IMG/VR virus record: IMGVR_UViG_3300006072_000027
Coordinates: 1 to 31,961 of that record
DNA: 31,961 nt
Origin: a virus
Direction: 5' to 3' (one strand)
How positions within the stretch are numbered: position 1 is the stretch's first letter; each line of letters starts with the position of its first letter. Made by a program: the position numbers and the translations under genes. This document shows positions 8,381-15,887 of this stretch, in pieces. The notes beneath the pieces were generated by a model. That model was not told where the DNA came from, did not search any database, and saw only the letters and a list, made by a program, of their open reading frames with translations.

Positions 8381-10374
8381 TATGGGTTTCCAGTCCCACG
8401 TACATCGCCAACTGTGAAGGAAATCAAAACTTTACCCATTTGGTAATTGCCGCCATATGTGTTTGACTCAAAATGCAACCGCATCTCACGGCGTTGCTCT
8501 TTCATGTCAATCTTTAATGTGCCGGGATCAAAGTTATACATCACAGAAGGTTGATCAACATCATCTGCATAACCTCTACCTGTAATCACCAATTGCATAG
8601 TTCCATACTGTACAAAGTCAGGCTCAACTCGCTCCACTCTTGACCATAGGTTATCGCCGGGTTGCTGTGTCGTACCAACTAAAGATCCCAAATAACCAAT
8701 TGCGGGAGTCTCAAAATAACTACGAACAGCATCAACAGTGGTCAAATAAACCCTATCTGCACCAGATTCATGTTGCCACAATGGATAAACATAAATGTAC
8801 ATGGCCGTAGAGGTAATGGCAGTATAGGAATTATTAAGCGTATAAGTTCCTGTATTTCCTGTTCCTGTACCTAAAGCAGTGATGTATGTGTTTATTTGGT
8901 ATGGATTACTGGTTTGACTTGAAAAAGTAATAACCTGACCAACACTGAGTGTGCCTTGGGTAACTGCAGTCACCGTTAAGGTTGTGCCGGAAATACTACC
9001 TGTAAAAGTGGTTGCTAAAATTGGGTTTGTATCTCCCCAAATAGGCTTTGGAAAAACTTCTGTATAAGTTCCTGCTGATCTCTGCGCTCCAATAGCCTGA
9101 CCTGCATCGTACCAAGTCTTCTCTCTGACGTTATAGACAATTGCATCTGTACACTCAGTAGCCGTACCACGTGGGTAAAACCACCAAATCTCACCATAGC
9201 GACTGACCTTAGTACACCAAACTTTTTGTCTTTGTGCAAAGTTAATATTGTCAAAGAAATAGTTCTGATTGACTGCATTGGGGATCTCTTGTACAACACC
9301 GTTATACATTAGGAATCGGTCAATACCTACCCAATAAAAGATACCATCATATTCAATGACTGAACTTGAAGACATAATGGATGTTTGACTAGAAATCAAG
9401 TCATAAGTCCAATACGAGGTCGCTGTAGTGCCTCCAACCGTAATTGAGGTGGGGGCATAGGCAACCCTAATTAAAGCGTCCAAAGCCCAGAATAGACCCG
9501 ATGGCGAGGTTGTACCGCCCCTAACAGGCAGACCCTTGACAATCTTACCTGTGGCCACGTTATTGGCGTTAGAGACGGCAGAACCAAAGTCTGTATAGTC
9601 TGCCGATCCACTATTTTGAATTAATCCGTTATTGCCAAAAACAAATAAGTAAGGATGGATAATTACTGCGCCACCTGAAACAGCTATGTTGTTATCAAAT
9701 GTTACCGTGGTGGATCCAGAGCCAGTTGCGGCGGCGCTCATGGTAACTGTTGTACCAGAGACTGACACCACATAAGCTCCTGTTGCCATATAGGTTCCAG
9801 TAAGCGTCTGGCCTGATGCAATTCTTATATTGGATGCACTTAAAGTTAAAGTGGTTGTACCGTTGGCCGTAGCTGTTTGGGTAAAAACACCAACTTTGCT
9901 CATCGAGAGCGAACCAGTGCTACCGGGAAACGAGCCATACAGAACAGGCGTATTGACCGTAGAGTCAATTGCTGTCAAATTCTGGCCGGGATGGGCAATC
10001 AGTGTATTGGCACCGCTACCAGAGGAGTTGTATCCAATATCAAACTGCCACAGATTGTTTAAATTGTATGAGAAATTAGTTAATGAATACTCGTATGGGC
10101 CAGTTCCAGTTCCATCATTGTTTCCTGTGACCCATTGCTCTAAACCATTGGCGTTACCAGATACAAGGTAGTTAAGTCCATTAGAGGATGACATCAACAT
10201 ACCGCGAGAAATGCCAGAAGCATTTAAGAAAATAGCTTTGTATCCACCCATCTTACGAGGTCTGCCACGCTGAAATCTGACCCATTGCCCATCAACATAC
10301 ATGGGCGAGTCAAATTGCGTCCCGTCACGCTGTATGCCGGGCTGTATTTGTAAGGCAACAACCTTAGCGGTCAA
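8380..10374 (-). CDS. Tail nozzle / P22 gp10-like DNA-stabilisation protein
   Basis: This 664-residue protein starts with a diagnostic segment. [20 protein letters not shown] is followed by [15 protein letters not shown], at about residues 12-45, as in the phage nozzle proteins related to P22 gp10. The rest is beta-rich with repeated short strands ([32 protein letters not shown]), consistent with the propeller of that family. Thr/Gly-rich segments at about 165-225 and 455-525 look like inserted beta-sandwich decorations. The nozzle sits below the adaptor and closes the tail channel. The adaptor gene lies two genes upstream. It overlaps the preceding fibre gene by ATGA (10371-10374). Confidence 0.75.
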   Translation of the reverse strand: MTAKVVALQIQPGIQRDGTQFDSPMYVDGQWVRFQRGRPRKMGGYKAIFLNASGISRGMLMSSSNGLNYLVSGNANGLEQWVTGNNDGTGTGPYEYSLTNFSYNLNNLWQFDIGYNSSGSGANTLIAHPGQNLTAIDSTVNTPVLYGSFPGSTGSLSMSKVGVFTQTATANGTTTLTLSASNIRIASGQTLTGTYMATGAYVVSVSGTTVTMSAAATGSGSTTVTFDNNIAVSGGAVIIHPYLFVFGNNGLIQNSGSADYTDFGSAVSNANNVATGKIVKGLPVRGGTTSPSGLFWALDALIRVAYAPTSITVGGTTATSYWTYDLISSQTSIMSSSSVIEYDGIFYWVGIDRFLMYNGVVQEIPNAVNQNYFFDNINFAQRQKVWCTKVSRYGEIWWFYPRGTATECTDAIVYNVREKTWYDAGQAIGAQRSAGTYTEVFPKPIWGDTNPILATTFTGSISGTTLTVTAVTQGTLSVGQVITFSSQTSNPYQINTYITALGTGTGNTGTYTLNNSYTAITSTAMYIYVYPLWQHESGADRVYLTTVDAVRSYFETPAIGYLGSLVGTTQQPGDNLWSRVERVEPDFVQYGTMQLVITGRGYADDVDQPSVMYNFDPGTLKIDMKEQRREMRLHFESNTYGGNYQMGKVLISFTVGDVRGTGNP

Positions 10375-11585
10375 AATACACCCCCAGATATTCCATTGGC
10401 GACATACAAACCTGTTGAAGAAAGGGTTGCCGCCTGCGAACCACTGACGGTAAATCCAATAACATTACTCGATGGCATATAAAGGCCAGTCGTTGTATTC
10501 CCAGTAAACGTCAAGGATGGGGTTGATACAGAGCCAAGAGATAACGTGACCAAACCAGATACAGTTGTATTTGATGTTGTACTATAAACATTTGTACCGT
10601 CACAAACTGCAAAAGCAGTTGTACCCTGAGCAACAGCCAATGTTGTACCGCTTCCTGCTGTCTTAAAAGTGACTGTGTACGATCCAGAAGTACCGTTTTG
10701 TAATGTGTATAGTTGAACTGTAGAAGGTAAAATAACTGTTGCATTTGAAGTCAAGGTTCCCACGTATTCCTGTACTACGTTTGAACCTTCAGCAGAAGTT
10801 AAAGTTACAGTACCACCGGTGATAGATTTAGTTAGTTGAGTGAAAGCAAATTGATTTGAGCGGCCATAAGCATAGGTATTGAATCCAGATGATCCATTGG
10901 AAACAACAACCAAAGACTCAGTCAATTGCAATTGTTGAGTTGCATTACCATCAATAGTATCTGAACCACTGGGTGTTATGGTTAAAATCCCAGTTCCTGC
11001 ATTTCTAATAACAACAAACCACCCTGCGCCTACACTAGAGGCTGTGGGTAGTGTGAATGTTCCCACACCGCTAGACCATACTTGGAATGATGCTCTATTG
11101 GTAATCGAAAGAGCCGTACTGGAATAAACCAATGAAACGGGTAGATTTTGATTTAAAGTTGTGCCAAGTGCTGTTAGGCCATAACCTGCAAGGGCAGAAG
11201 CATTTGCAGAAGAAGTACCTGCGCCAAGGGTAACAGTAGCCCAAGTTCCATTAATTGTGGTGTTATCTGTCAACCAAATGAATTGAGCAATACCGCTATT
11301 AATCGTAATAATTGTGTTGCCAGAATTGTCTGTAACGGTAAAAGGATTAGATCCTATGTTTCTGACTAAAACCGTTTGGCCAGTTGATACTTGAGTTGCA
11401 GGAGGTAGCTCTAACAATAATCCTGTGGTGGTTGCAGTACAGTCAATAATTGAACTTGCAGGTATGTTTGTGTTTCCATTAATCGGCCACTGTAGCGTTG
11501 TGTTGCTACTAATTGTTAAGTTTTCGTAGCTGACTGATGATGGGCTAATTGTTTGCCCAGTAAAAGGATTTGTATATGTGGTCAT
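10371..11585 (-). CDS. Putative tail fibre / spike-like structural protein
   Basis: This 404-residue protein is made of Thr/Ser/Asn/Gly-rich beta strands. Several segments have the repeated pattern of a beta-structured fibre (for example [20 protein letters not shown] and [20 protein letters not shown], two related units near residues 93-112 and 191-210). The C-terminus ends in ANGISGGVF, like the end of the 740-residue fibre encoded at 22117-24339. It sits between the adaptor and nozzle genes, so it may be a fibre or collar component attached at the adaptor-nozzle junction. The sequence does not show whether it has enzymatic activity on a glycan. Confidence 0.6.
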   Translation of the reverse strand: MTTYTNPFTGQTISPSSVSYENLTISSNTTLQWPINGNTNIPASSIIDCTATTTGLLLELPPATQVSTGQTVLVRNIGSNPFTVTDNSGNTIITINSGIAQFIWLTDNTTINGTWATVTLGAGTSSANASALAGYGLTALGTTLNQNLPVSLVYSSTALSITNRASFQVWSSGVGTFTLPTASSVGAGWFVVIRNAGTGILTITPSGSDTIDGNATQQLQLTESLVVVSNGSSGFNTYAYGRSNQFAFTQLTKSITGGTVTLTSAEGSNVVQEYVGTLTSNATVILPSTVQLYTLQNGTSGSYTVTFKTAGSGTTLAVAQGTTAFAVCDGTNVYSTTSNTTVSGLVTLSLGSVSTPSLTFTGNTTTGLYMPSSNVIGFTVSGSQAATLSSTGLYVANGISGGVF

Positions 11586-11587
11586 GT

Positions 11588-12226
11588 TTAAGAGTCCTGT
11601 ACAACTGTTTGACGATCCCCAATACGTAGGGTGTCCTCTGATTTAAGTGAAGCCATTGCTTGGTCAAACAAGGCGTTCCACGTAGCTAGGCGAGGATCAT
11701 CCTTCAAAAATGGTGCGGTTTGCTTCAAAACACCAAATAACAATGCATTTGGCGCATTTTGAGTTAACCAGTTAGTTTGGTTATCAGAGGCTAATGGCTG
11801 TAAACGAGTATAGCAAATTGCCTCAAAAGCATACGCTTGATCAGGCGTAGGCGCTACAAACCAATGATCCCAATCGTAATCGGCATAGTAAAGTGGCTGT
11901 CCAGTGACTGATACATTAGGAGCATATTCGTTCAAATACTCTAACTTACGCAATAGGATAGGTTGCTTACCAGAGGCAGTTGTGAGCGTCATAGAGACCG
12001 TTTTACGCCATCTAGCAGGCTTGGCAATGACTGGGTTGCCTGCATTCATGTTGCTGTCTACAACGACCATTTGACCTAGGGTTTTAATCTCTTGGGCTAT
12101 CTCAAACTCTGCCAAAGTAATGGCTGTAGGTATAAAGTTTACAACAGCGGTGTCTGATCGCTCTAAGTATTGCAATACCAAAGAGGTCAAATTATCGTAA
12201 GTTAAGACGTAAGAAGGCGTAGTCAT
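11588..12226 (-). CDS. Head-tail adaptor protein, SU10-like
   Basis: This 212-residue protein has the order expected of the phage SU10-type adaptor family. An N-terminal helical part (LTSLVLQYLERSD to FEIAQEIKTLGQMVVV) is followed by a beta segment with ARWRKTVSMTL, then DHWFVAPTPDQAYAFEAICY (about 124-143). It ends with NWLTQNAPNALLFGVLKQ and APFLKDDPRLATW helices (about 157-190). Such adaptors form a ring under the portal and receive the nozzle, which fits the nozzle gene two genes downstream. AAGGGC precedes the ATG. This is the first gene of the second minus-strand block, after the isolated plus-strand gene. Confidence 0.7.
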   Translation of the reverse strand: MTTPSYVLTYDNLTSLVLQYLERSDTAVVNFIPTAITLAEFEIAQEIKTLGQMVVVDSNMNAGNPVIAKPARWRKTVSMTLTTASGKQPILLRKLEYLNEYAPNVSVTGQPLYYADYDWDHWFVAPTPDQAYAFEAICYTRLQPLASDNQTNWLTQNAPNALLFGVLKQTAPFLKDDPRLATWNALFDQAMASLKSEDTLRIGDRQTVVQDS

Positions 12227-12267
12227 TCTTTGCCCTTATTAGCAGTTGCACATTGCAATTTTAGTCT

Positions 12268-12295
12268 TTGTTTGAATGTCAAGCAAGAATAAAAT
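12268..12295 (+). promoter_or_regulatory. Candidate sigma-70-type promoter for the isolated plus-strand gene
   Basis: TTGTTT (12268-12273) and TAAAAT (12290-12295) are spaced by 16 bases, and a start would fall near 12302, about 70 bases before the ATG at 12375. The -10 matches five of six consensus bases and the -35 about three of six. It fits the gene's orientation and its isolation from other plus-strand genes. The surrounding 148-base gap is AT-rich, so chance matches are possible. Confidence 0.4.
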
Positions 12296-12374
12296 CTTTG
12301 TGAAAACCCAGTATTTATGAACCTATTGTCACAAATTTACTCCAAAATGAAGTTTTTAACCAAAGGAGCTTGCC

Positions 12375-12638
12375 ATGAAATACGAAGTGAAAATGAATGA
12401 TTGGATTCTAGGTTTGGACTTGACCATCGAAGCAGATGACTTTGACTTGATTTCTGAGATACAAATGGCCGTTGAAGCCATTGTTGATTCTTTCCATGAG
12501 TCTGTTGCTGAAGCAGAAAATGAGACTGAAGAGACTGAAGAGAGTGAAGAAGAATCTATTGATTTTGTAGAAGATGATGCTGATGATGTAACCATTGAGG
12601 GTACACAAGGTACAGTGGTTATCATTAATACCAAATAA
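12375..12638 (+). CDS. Small acidic protein, isolated on the plus strand
   Basis: This 87-residue protein begins after a strong AAAGGAG and is the only plus-strand gene inside the long minus-strand late region. The first 50 residues look like a small folded domain (YEVKMNDWILGLDLTIEA, then a helix). Residues 52-76 form a very acidic run of Glu and Asp, followed by a short beta-like end (GTVVIINTK). It has its own candidate promoter and a terminator just downstream, so it looks like an independently expressed cargo gene (moron-like). Highly acidic small phage proteins sometimes mimic DNA or bind host factors, but this one has no recognised family and its function is unknown. Confidence 0.65.
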   Translation: MKYEVKMNDWILGLDLTIEADDFDLISEIQMAVEAIVDSFHESVAEAENETEETEESEEESIDFVEDDADDVTIEGTQGTVVIINTK

Positions 12639-12639
12639 T

Positions 12640-12694
12640 CTAACATTACAAGTGTTAGTTTTACCTTAAAAAGGGGGCTTTTGCCCCTTTTTTT
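12640..12694. terminator. Bidirectional terminator between convergent genes
   Basis: AAAAAGGGGGC, a TTTT loop and GCCCC followed by seven T span 12668-12694. The flanking A and T runs let it work for the plus-strand gene ending at 12638 and for the minus-strand phosphoesterase gene, whose stop (12693-12695) lies inside the T-run. A weaker hairpin, CTAACA/TGTTAG, sits just before it (12640-12658). Confidence 0.8.
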
Positions 12695-13646
12695 ATACTT
12701 TGATCACTTTTCCTCTGAACTCAATGTGATCTTTGTCATAGACTGAAACCAATTCTGGATATAGCAATCTACCTTTATGGAAAGTTAAGACAGCAAATCC
12801 AGAGCGCCAGTTGAGTGGAGCTTCTTCTGTGTAATCCCTAAACTGAGGGCCTAAAGGGTCAGCCAATGTTCCGGTATCCACGCCATAGGTCGTTCCATTG
12901 AAATTTGTGTGCGGTATAACCTTCATGCTATGAAGATGCCCAGTCACAAAATTAGTCCCCGAATGGAGTGTATTGTTGTATACAGCAAAATTGCCACCCT
13001 TCCATCGGTGCTTAACAACAGTTTGCTCGTTCATCCACACCGACCAACAGGGTTGCCAAGAAGGGAAATGGTCTTTTAGGCTGAATCCCTTGACGTGCTC
13101 ATAGTGAGGGGCATTGGCCGCCAAAAACGTCTCAAAACGAGCGTCATGGTTACCCATGGGCCATATCAATTTAATGCTTTTGTTTACATTTTTGGCTTCA
13201 TCTTCAATTTCACCCATTGCCAATTCGCAGGCTTTTAGCTCTTCAATGACTGATGGTGCTTTGCTCCAACCAATGCGTGGATGCCTGCTGATACCGCCTG
13301 CACCATCAAAGACATCGCCATTTGCAACCACCGCTTTAAGGTCATCAAACTCTTTGATTGCCCAAATAAGGCCATCATATGCCGTTGACCTGAGACCGGG
13401 GAAAAAGTGCGCGTCCGAGAACACCAATACCGTCCCATTTAAAATACCCAAATCCAATCTTTGGGGGGCAGGATCAACCCTATCCTTGATTTGAATTGTA
13501 AGCAAATGTATTCCGTATCTACCTTCTAAAGAATTTCGCCTTGCTTGTATACCTCTGATTGACAATCCCGTATCATTTGACATTGAAGCGGGATTTCCGT
13601 ATAGCTGAAATAGCGTTATAAACTCTTCATCAGATAAATAATTCAT
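12693..13646 (-). CDS. Calcineurin-like metallophosphoesterase with N-terminal HTH-like segment
   Basis: This 317-residue protein carries the full set of metal-binding motifs of the calcineurin-like phosphoesterase superfamily. SDAH gives D78 and H80, GDVFD gives D111 and D114, and GNHD gives N167 and H168. H228 and GHLH (H237, H239) follow. It should therefore be a di-metal phosphodiesterase or nuclease. Residues 5-45 (including NDTGLSIRGIQARRNSLEGR) read like a helix-turn-helix, which suggests recognition of nucleic acid. The substrate is unknown; relatives include nucleases and nucleotide phosphatases. Its start overlaps the acetyltransferase stop (ATGA, 13643-13646) and its 3' end is at the shared terminator. 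Confidence 0.85.
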   Translation of the reverse strand: MNYLSDEEFITLFQLYGNPASMSNDTGLSIRGIQARRNSLEGRYGIHLLTIQIKDRVDPAPQRLDLGILNGTVLVFSDAHFFPGLRSTAYDGLIWAIKEFDDLKAVVANGDVFDGAGGISRHPRIGWSKAPSVIEELKACELAMGEIEDEAKNVNKSIKLIWPMGNHDARFETFLAANAPHYEHVKGFSLKDHFPSWQPCWSVWMNEQTVVKHRWKGGNFAVYNNTLHSGTNFVTGHLHSMKVIPHTNFNGTTYGVDTGTLADPLGPQFRDYTEEAPLNWRSGFAVLTFHKGRLLYPELVSVYDKDHIEFRGKVIKV

Positions 13647-14083
13647 AACTTCTTTCTAAAGTAAAGGGTGCCTTTAGCACCCCAAGGATGTAGGGGTTCG
13701 TATAACTTAAATCCACAAGAAATCAGAGAATTTGATGATGGTGGGTTATCGTAGGTACTTGTGATCAAGTACTCCCATCCTATTTTTTTTGCAAAAGTTT
13801 GGCGCACTCGAATAAGTCTCTTCTGAACCCCGCGCCCACGAGCAGAATAAATAACACCTGCACGGCAAAGATAACCAGTATCAGCCCACCTAGCAGAAGG
13901 AACAAGACCCGCGAAACCAATTGGAATGCCATCTTGATAAGCAATCCACCAATTTCCTTCGCTAACATCAAACGGTTTATCATAAGGAAGAATCTTCTTC
14001 TGCATAGACAACAGAAGTTCCTTATTAACTTCAAGTGATGCGTCTATGTGCTTGATTTTCATGCAGTAATGGTATTGTTTCAT
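13643..14083 (-). CDS. GNAT-family N-acetyltransferase
   Basis: This 146-residue protein has the GNAT core. A strand containing GNWWIAYQDGIPIGFAGLVP (residues 43-62) is followed by LCRAGVIYSARGRGVQKRL (72-90), where RGRGVQ is the acetyl-CoA pyrophosphate-binding loop. DNPPSSNSLISCGFKLYEP (112-130) matches the C-terminal part of the fold. The substrate cannot be told; GNAT enzymes in phages may modify host proteins or small molecules. The start is uncertain. ATG at 14083 and ATG at 14062 (residue 8) are both possible and neither has a clear Shine-Dalgarno. A perfect inverted repeat spans this very region. It is coupled to the phosphoesterase gene by ATGA. Confidence 0.75.
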   Translation of the reverse strand: MKQYHYCMKIKHIDASLEVNKELLLSMQKKILPYDKPFDVSEGNWWIAYQDGIPIGFAGLVPSARWADTGYLCRAGVIYSARGRGVQKRLIRVRQTFAKKIGWEYLITSTYDNPPSSNSLISCGFKLYEPLHPWGAKGTLYFRKKL

Positions 14084-14090
14084 TACTGCA
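14062..14090. repeat. Perfect 10-bp inverted repeat at the acetyltransferase start
   Basis: TGCAGTAATG (14062-14071) and CATTACTGCA (14081-14090) are exact reverse complements separated by 9 bases. The right arm contains the ATG ending at 14083 and the left arm touches the alternative ATG at 14062. It could fold in RNA as a stem that hides the start, or act as a dimeric DNA operator. No T-run follows, so it is not a standard terminator. Confidence 0.7.
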
Positions 14091-14103
14091 CAATTATGAC
14101 AAG

Positions 14104-14700
14104 CTAAGATAAAATTGATAACGCTTTTGTAGTAAGCGATATCCTTTCCTGCAAACCAAATGTACCGCCATTGATACGTTTGGTTAAGCCCTCCCAGTTT
14201 TGGGCTTCAGCAAGCTCATTACAGCCATGAGTCTTCCAGAACCACCCTGCACTTAGGGCGGCATACATGGGAGATGCTACCAAGGCAGTATCACCAGTGA
14301 CAAAGTTTTGATTCACTGCTTGGCCAAAGTGCCAATAGTTATCGTGGCCAGTCAGTTGGATACAGCCTCTGCCGTGGAATTTCCATCCGTCTCCCGAAGA
14401 TTCATCACGATTTCCCATTCGATTAGCATAAATCCGATTGGCAATTTTCTCTGGATGGTGAGCGTAAACGGCAATCTCTTCTGGCTTAAATTTATGTCCG
14501 AAGAGCTTTTCCAAGGTTTCTGGTCTGTAGTTAAGGTTTTCTTCCAATGTCTTGAAATGGTTGCACTCATGCGAGCACTGTCCGATAAAAGCGGCCATTT
14601 TTTTGGCATCATTCATCCCAAACGTGGTAAATGTTGTAGTTAAGGGTTCTGACCATTCAGCACCTATACCTAACGCATGGAGCTTTTCAGGACTGATCAT
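14104..14700 (-). CDS. Endolysin, GH19 chitinase/lysozyme-like
   Basis: This 198-residue protein matches the glycoside hydrolase 19 fold as used by phage endolysins. AAFIGQCSHECNHFKTLEEN (residues 37-56) contains the expected catalytic Glu, E45, and a second acid at E53/E54. YANRMGNRDE and GDGWKFHGRGCIQLTGHDNY (91-122) form the conserved centre. It should cleave the glycan strand of peptidoglycan. There is no signal peptide or SAR helix, so it needs a holin to cross the inner membrane. Its ATG overlaps the stop of the i-spanin gene (ATGA, 14697-14700), and all the lysis genes lie directly upstream. There is no separate wall-binding domain, which is usual for Gram-negative hosts. Confidence 0.85.
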   Translation of the reverse strand: MISPEKLHALGIGAEWSEPLTTTFTTFGMNDAKKMAAFIGQCSHECNHFKTLEENLNYRPETLEKLFGHKFKPEEIAVYAHHPEKIANRIYANRMGNRDESSGDGWKFHGRGCIQLTGHDNYWHFGQAVNQNFVTGDTALVASPMYAALSAGWFWKTHGCNELAEAQNWEGLTKRINGGTFGLQERISLTTKALSILS

Positions 14701-15260
14701 TTGACACCCTCGTTGACTGTCTGTCTTACTTGGTTGTATTGGGTAATACAGGCGTTGAGGCTTGTGATGGCGTTGTCTCCTTCTGTTGCGATGGAGATAA
14801 GAGCTTTGATAGTCTCTCGCTCAGATTCGCTTGGAGGGGCTGTATCTCCTCCGCTAGGGGCGGCATTTGTATTGGCTTGTACACCACAGGAGGAGGGGAG
14901 GCGCAACTCACCAGAGTCAGCCCTAGCATCAAGGCGAGCTTTGTTTGAATTAATTGCATTTCTTTCCTTCTGTAGTGAACTACTCAAATTTTTTACTTTT
15001 GTAGTTAGCTCTGCTTCTTTTGCCCGAGCTTCGCCATTAAGTCGCTCAATTTCGACTTGATCTTCTGTAACTCTTCTTTGATAACCGTGATGATCTGCGA
15101 CATAGTAACCTCCTAAAATCATTAAAATAACACTGACAATCTGTACTGGGAACTTATATGTACCCAACGGAAACACGTAAGACACTACGTGTACCAAAAT
15201 TGAACATATAAGTACACAATATGCAATATAGAGGAAAATGTTAGCGAAAAATTCAATCAT
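14697..15260 (-). CDS. Rz: i-spanin (Rz-like), inner-membrane subunit
   Basis: I place the start at ATG 15260 (187 residues), because it has GAGGG upstream and overlaps the previous gene by only 8 bases. The open frame extends further upstream but would overlap that gene by over 150 bases. The N-terminus has hydrophobic segments at about 8-28 and 38-54. A charged coiled-coil-like region follows (about 62-112, rich in Glu, Lys, Arg and Gln), then a Ser/Pro linker and a C-terminal helix. Canonical Rz has one membrane segment, so the two hydrophobic stretches are unusual. The nested lipoprotein gene in another frame confirms the spanin assignment. Its role is disruption of the outer membrane at the end of lysis. 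Confidence 0.7.
   Translation of the reverse strand: MIEFFANIFLYIAYCVLICSILVHVVSYVFPLGTYKFPVQIVSVILMILGGYYVADHHGYQRRVTEDQVEIERLNGEARAKEAELTTKVKNLSSSLQKERNAINSNKARLDARADSGELRLPSSCGVQANTNAAPSGGDTAPPSESERETIKALISIATEGDNAITSLNACITQYNQVRQTVNEGVK
14726..14959 (-). CDS. Rz1: o-spanin (Rz1-like) lipoprotein nested inside Rz
   Basis: This 77-residue reading frame lies wholly inside the i-spanin gene in a different frame. It begins MQLIQTKLALMLGLTLVSC, a lipoprotein signal peptide with lipobox LVSC (C19 would be lipidated). A Pro-rich mature part follows (SPPPVVYKPIQMPPL and later TPSQASTPVLP), as in Rz1 proteins. AAGGA lies just before its ATG. Rz1 anchors in the outer membrane and binds the periplasmic end of Rz. 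The nested arrangement is the classic lambda-like architecture and explains the Pro/Ser-rich linker of the enclosing gene. Confidence 0.8.
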   Translation of the reverse strand: MQLIQTKLALMLGLTLVSCASPPPVVYKPIQMPPLAEEIQPLQANLSERLSKLLSPSQQKETTPSQASTPVLPNTTK

Positions 15261-15729
15261 TGACGCTATCCCTCGCATGAGCCATTCTAAGTCTTTCCTC
15301 GTCATCTTCCAAGACAGGTGGGCCTGACGGAGGGGGTGGAGGTGTCCAATTCTGGAATTGAACATTAGACTGTGGCATTGCCCCAAAAGGTTGCGACATA
15401 GCCCCAAAACCCATAGGCTGTCCGAAATTGGGGTAGCAAGGGGGCATCTGAGGTGTTGTGGCTTGTTTTATCGATCCCAAAGAACCTGCTATGCCCCCCG
15501 CTACTTTTTTGCCTGCAACGCCTCCTATTGCCCCCACAAGGAGGAGCACGATGTCGTTGAGCATCTTTGTATACGCTTGGTCAATCGGGGCCATAGCTTT
15601 AATAGGCTGAACCACAAAAGTGACGGAATAAAGAAGAGCAATAACAATGAAAAATAAAATGGCAGTAATAGATAGGACAACAATCGCCCAAACACGAGTG
15701 ACAATTTCTTCATCTGTTAATCTATTCAT
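15253..15729 (-). CDS. Membrane protein, holin candidate
   Basis: This 158-residue protein has a long hydrophobic segment at about residues 13-38 (VWAIVVLSITAILFFIVIAL) and a second, Gly-rich one at about 58-80 (DIVLLLVGAIGGVAGKKVAG). A Pro/Gln/Phe-rich cytoplasmic-type tail follows, with PPPPPSGPP and an acidic end. Its place directly upstream of the spanins and endolysin makes it the best holin candidate in this block. The long soluble tail is unusual for a holin, so an accessory membrane role is possible. It overlaps the lipoprotein gene by ATGA (15726-15729) and the i-spanin gene by 8 bases. Confidence 0.55.
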   Translation of the reverse strand: MNRLTDEEIVTRVWAIVVLSITAILFFIVIALLYSVTFVVQPIKAMAPIDQAYTKMLNDIVLLLVGAIGGVAGKKVAGGIAGSLGSIKQATTPQMPPCYPNFGQPMGFGAMSQPFGAMPQSNVQFQNWTPPPPPSGPPVLEDDEERLRMAHARDSVND

Positions 15730-15887
15730 TTCACTGGCGCGGTCAAGTACTCAGGACAAGTCTGACTAAACTCGCACTGAGGATGCTGACACTCTTTCTC
15801 ATTAAAATGGGCAAAGTCTTGACACTTGTACCTGTAAGCATCTTTACAGGAAACTAGTAAAAGCGTGAGAATAATTACATATCTCAT
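15726..15887 (-). CDS. Short cysteine-rich lipoprotein
   Basis: This 53-residue gene is shorter than usual cut-offs. It begins MRYVIILTLLLVSC, a lipoprotein signal with lipobox LVSC at residues 11-14, so C14 would be the lipid anchor. The mature part is small and has four further Cys (22, 33, 38, 44), suggesting two disulphide bonds in the periplasm. Its ATG (15885-15887) forms an ATGA overlap with the frameshifted stop of the upstream gene, and its TGA forms an ATGA overlap with the holin-candidate gene. This perfect packing on both sides supports it as real. It may be a lysis accessory or an exclusion lipoprotein; function unknown. Confidence 0.7.
   Translation of the reverse strand: MRYVIILTLLLVSCKDAYRYKCQDFAHFNEKECQHPQCEFSQTCPEYLTAPVK

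Noticed and set aside
12297-12335. TTTGTGA and TCACAAA, like CRP half-sites
   Set aside because: The arms are 25 bases apart, whereas CRP sites have a 6-base gap; probably chance in an AT-rich gap.
15261-15407. Upstream extension of the i-spanin frame
   Set aside because: It would overlap the holin-candidate gene by about 150 bases and its residues look non-coding; ATG 15260 has a ribosome site.
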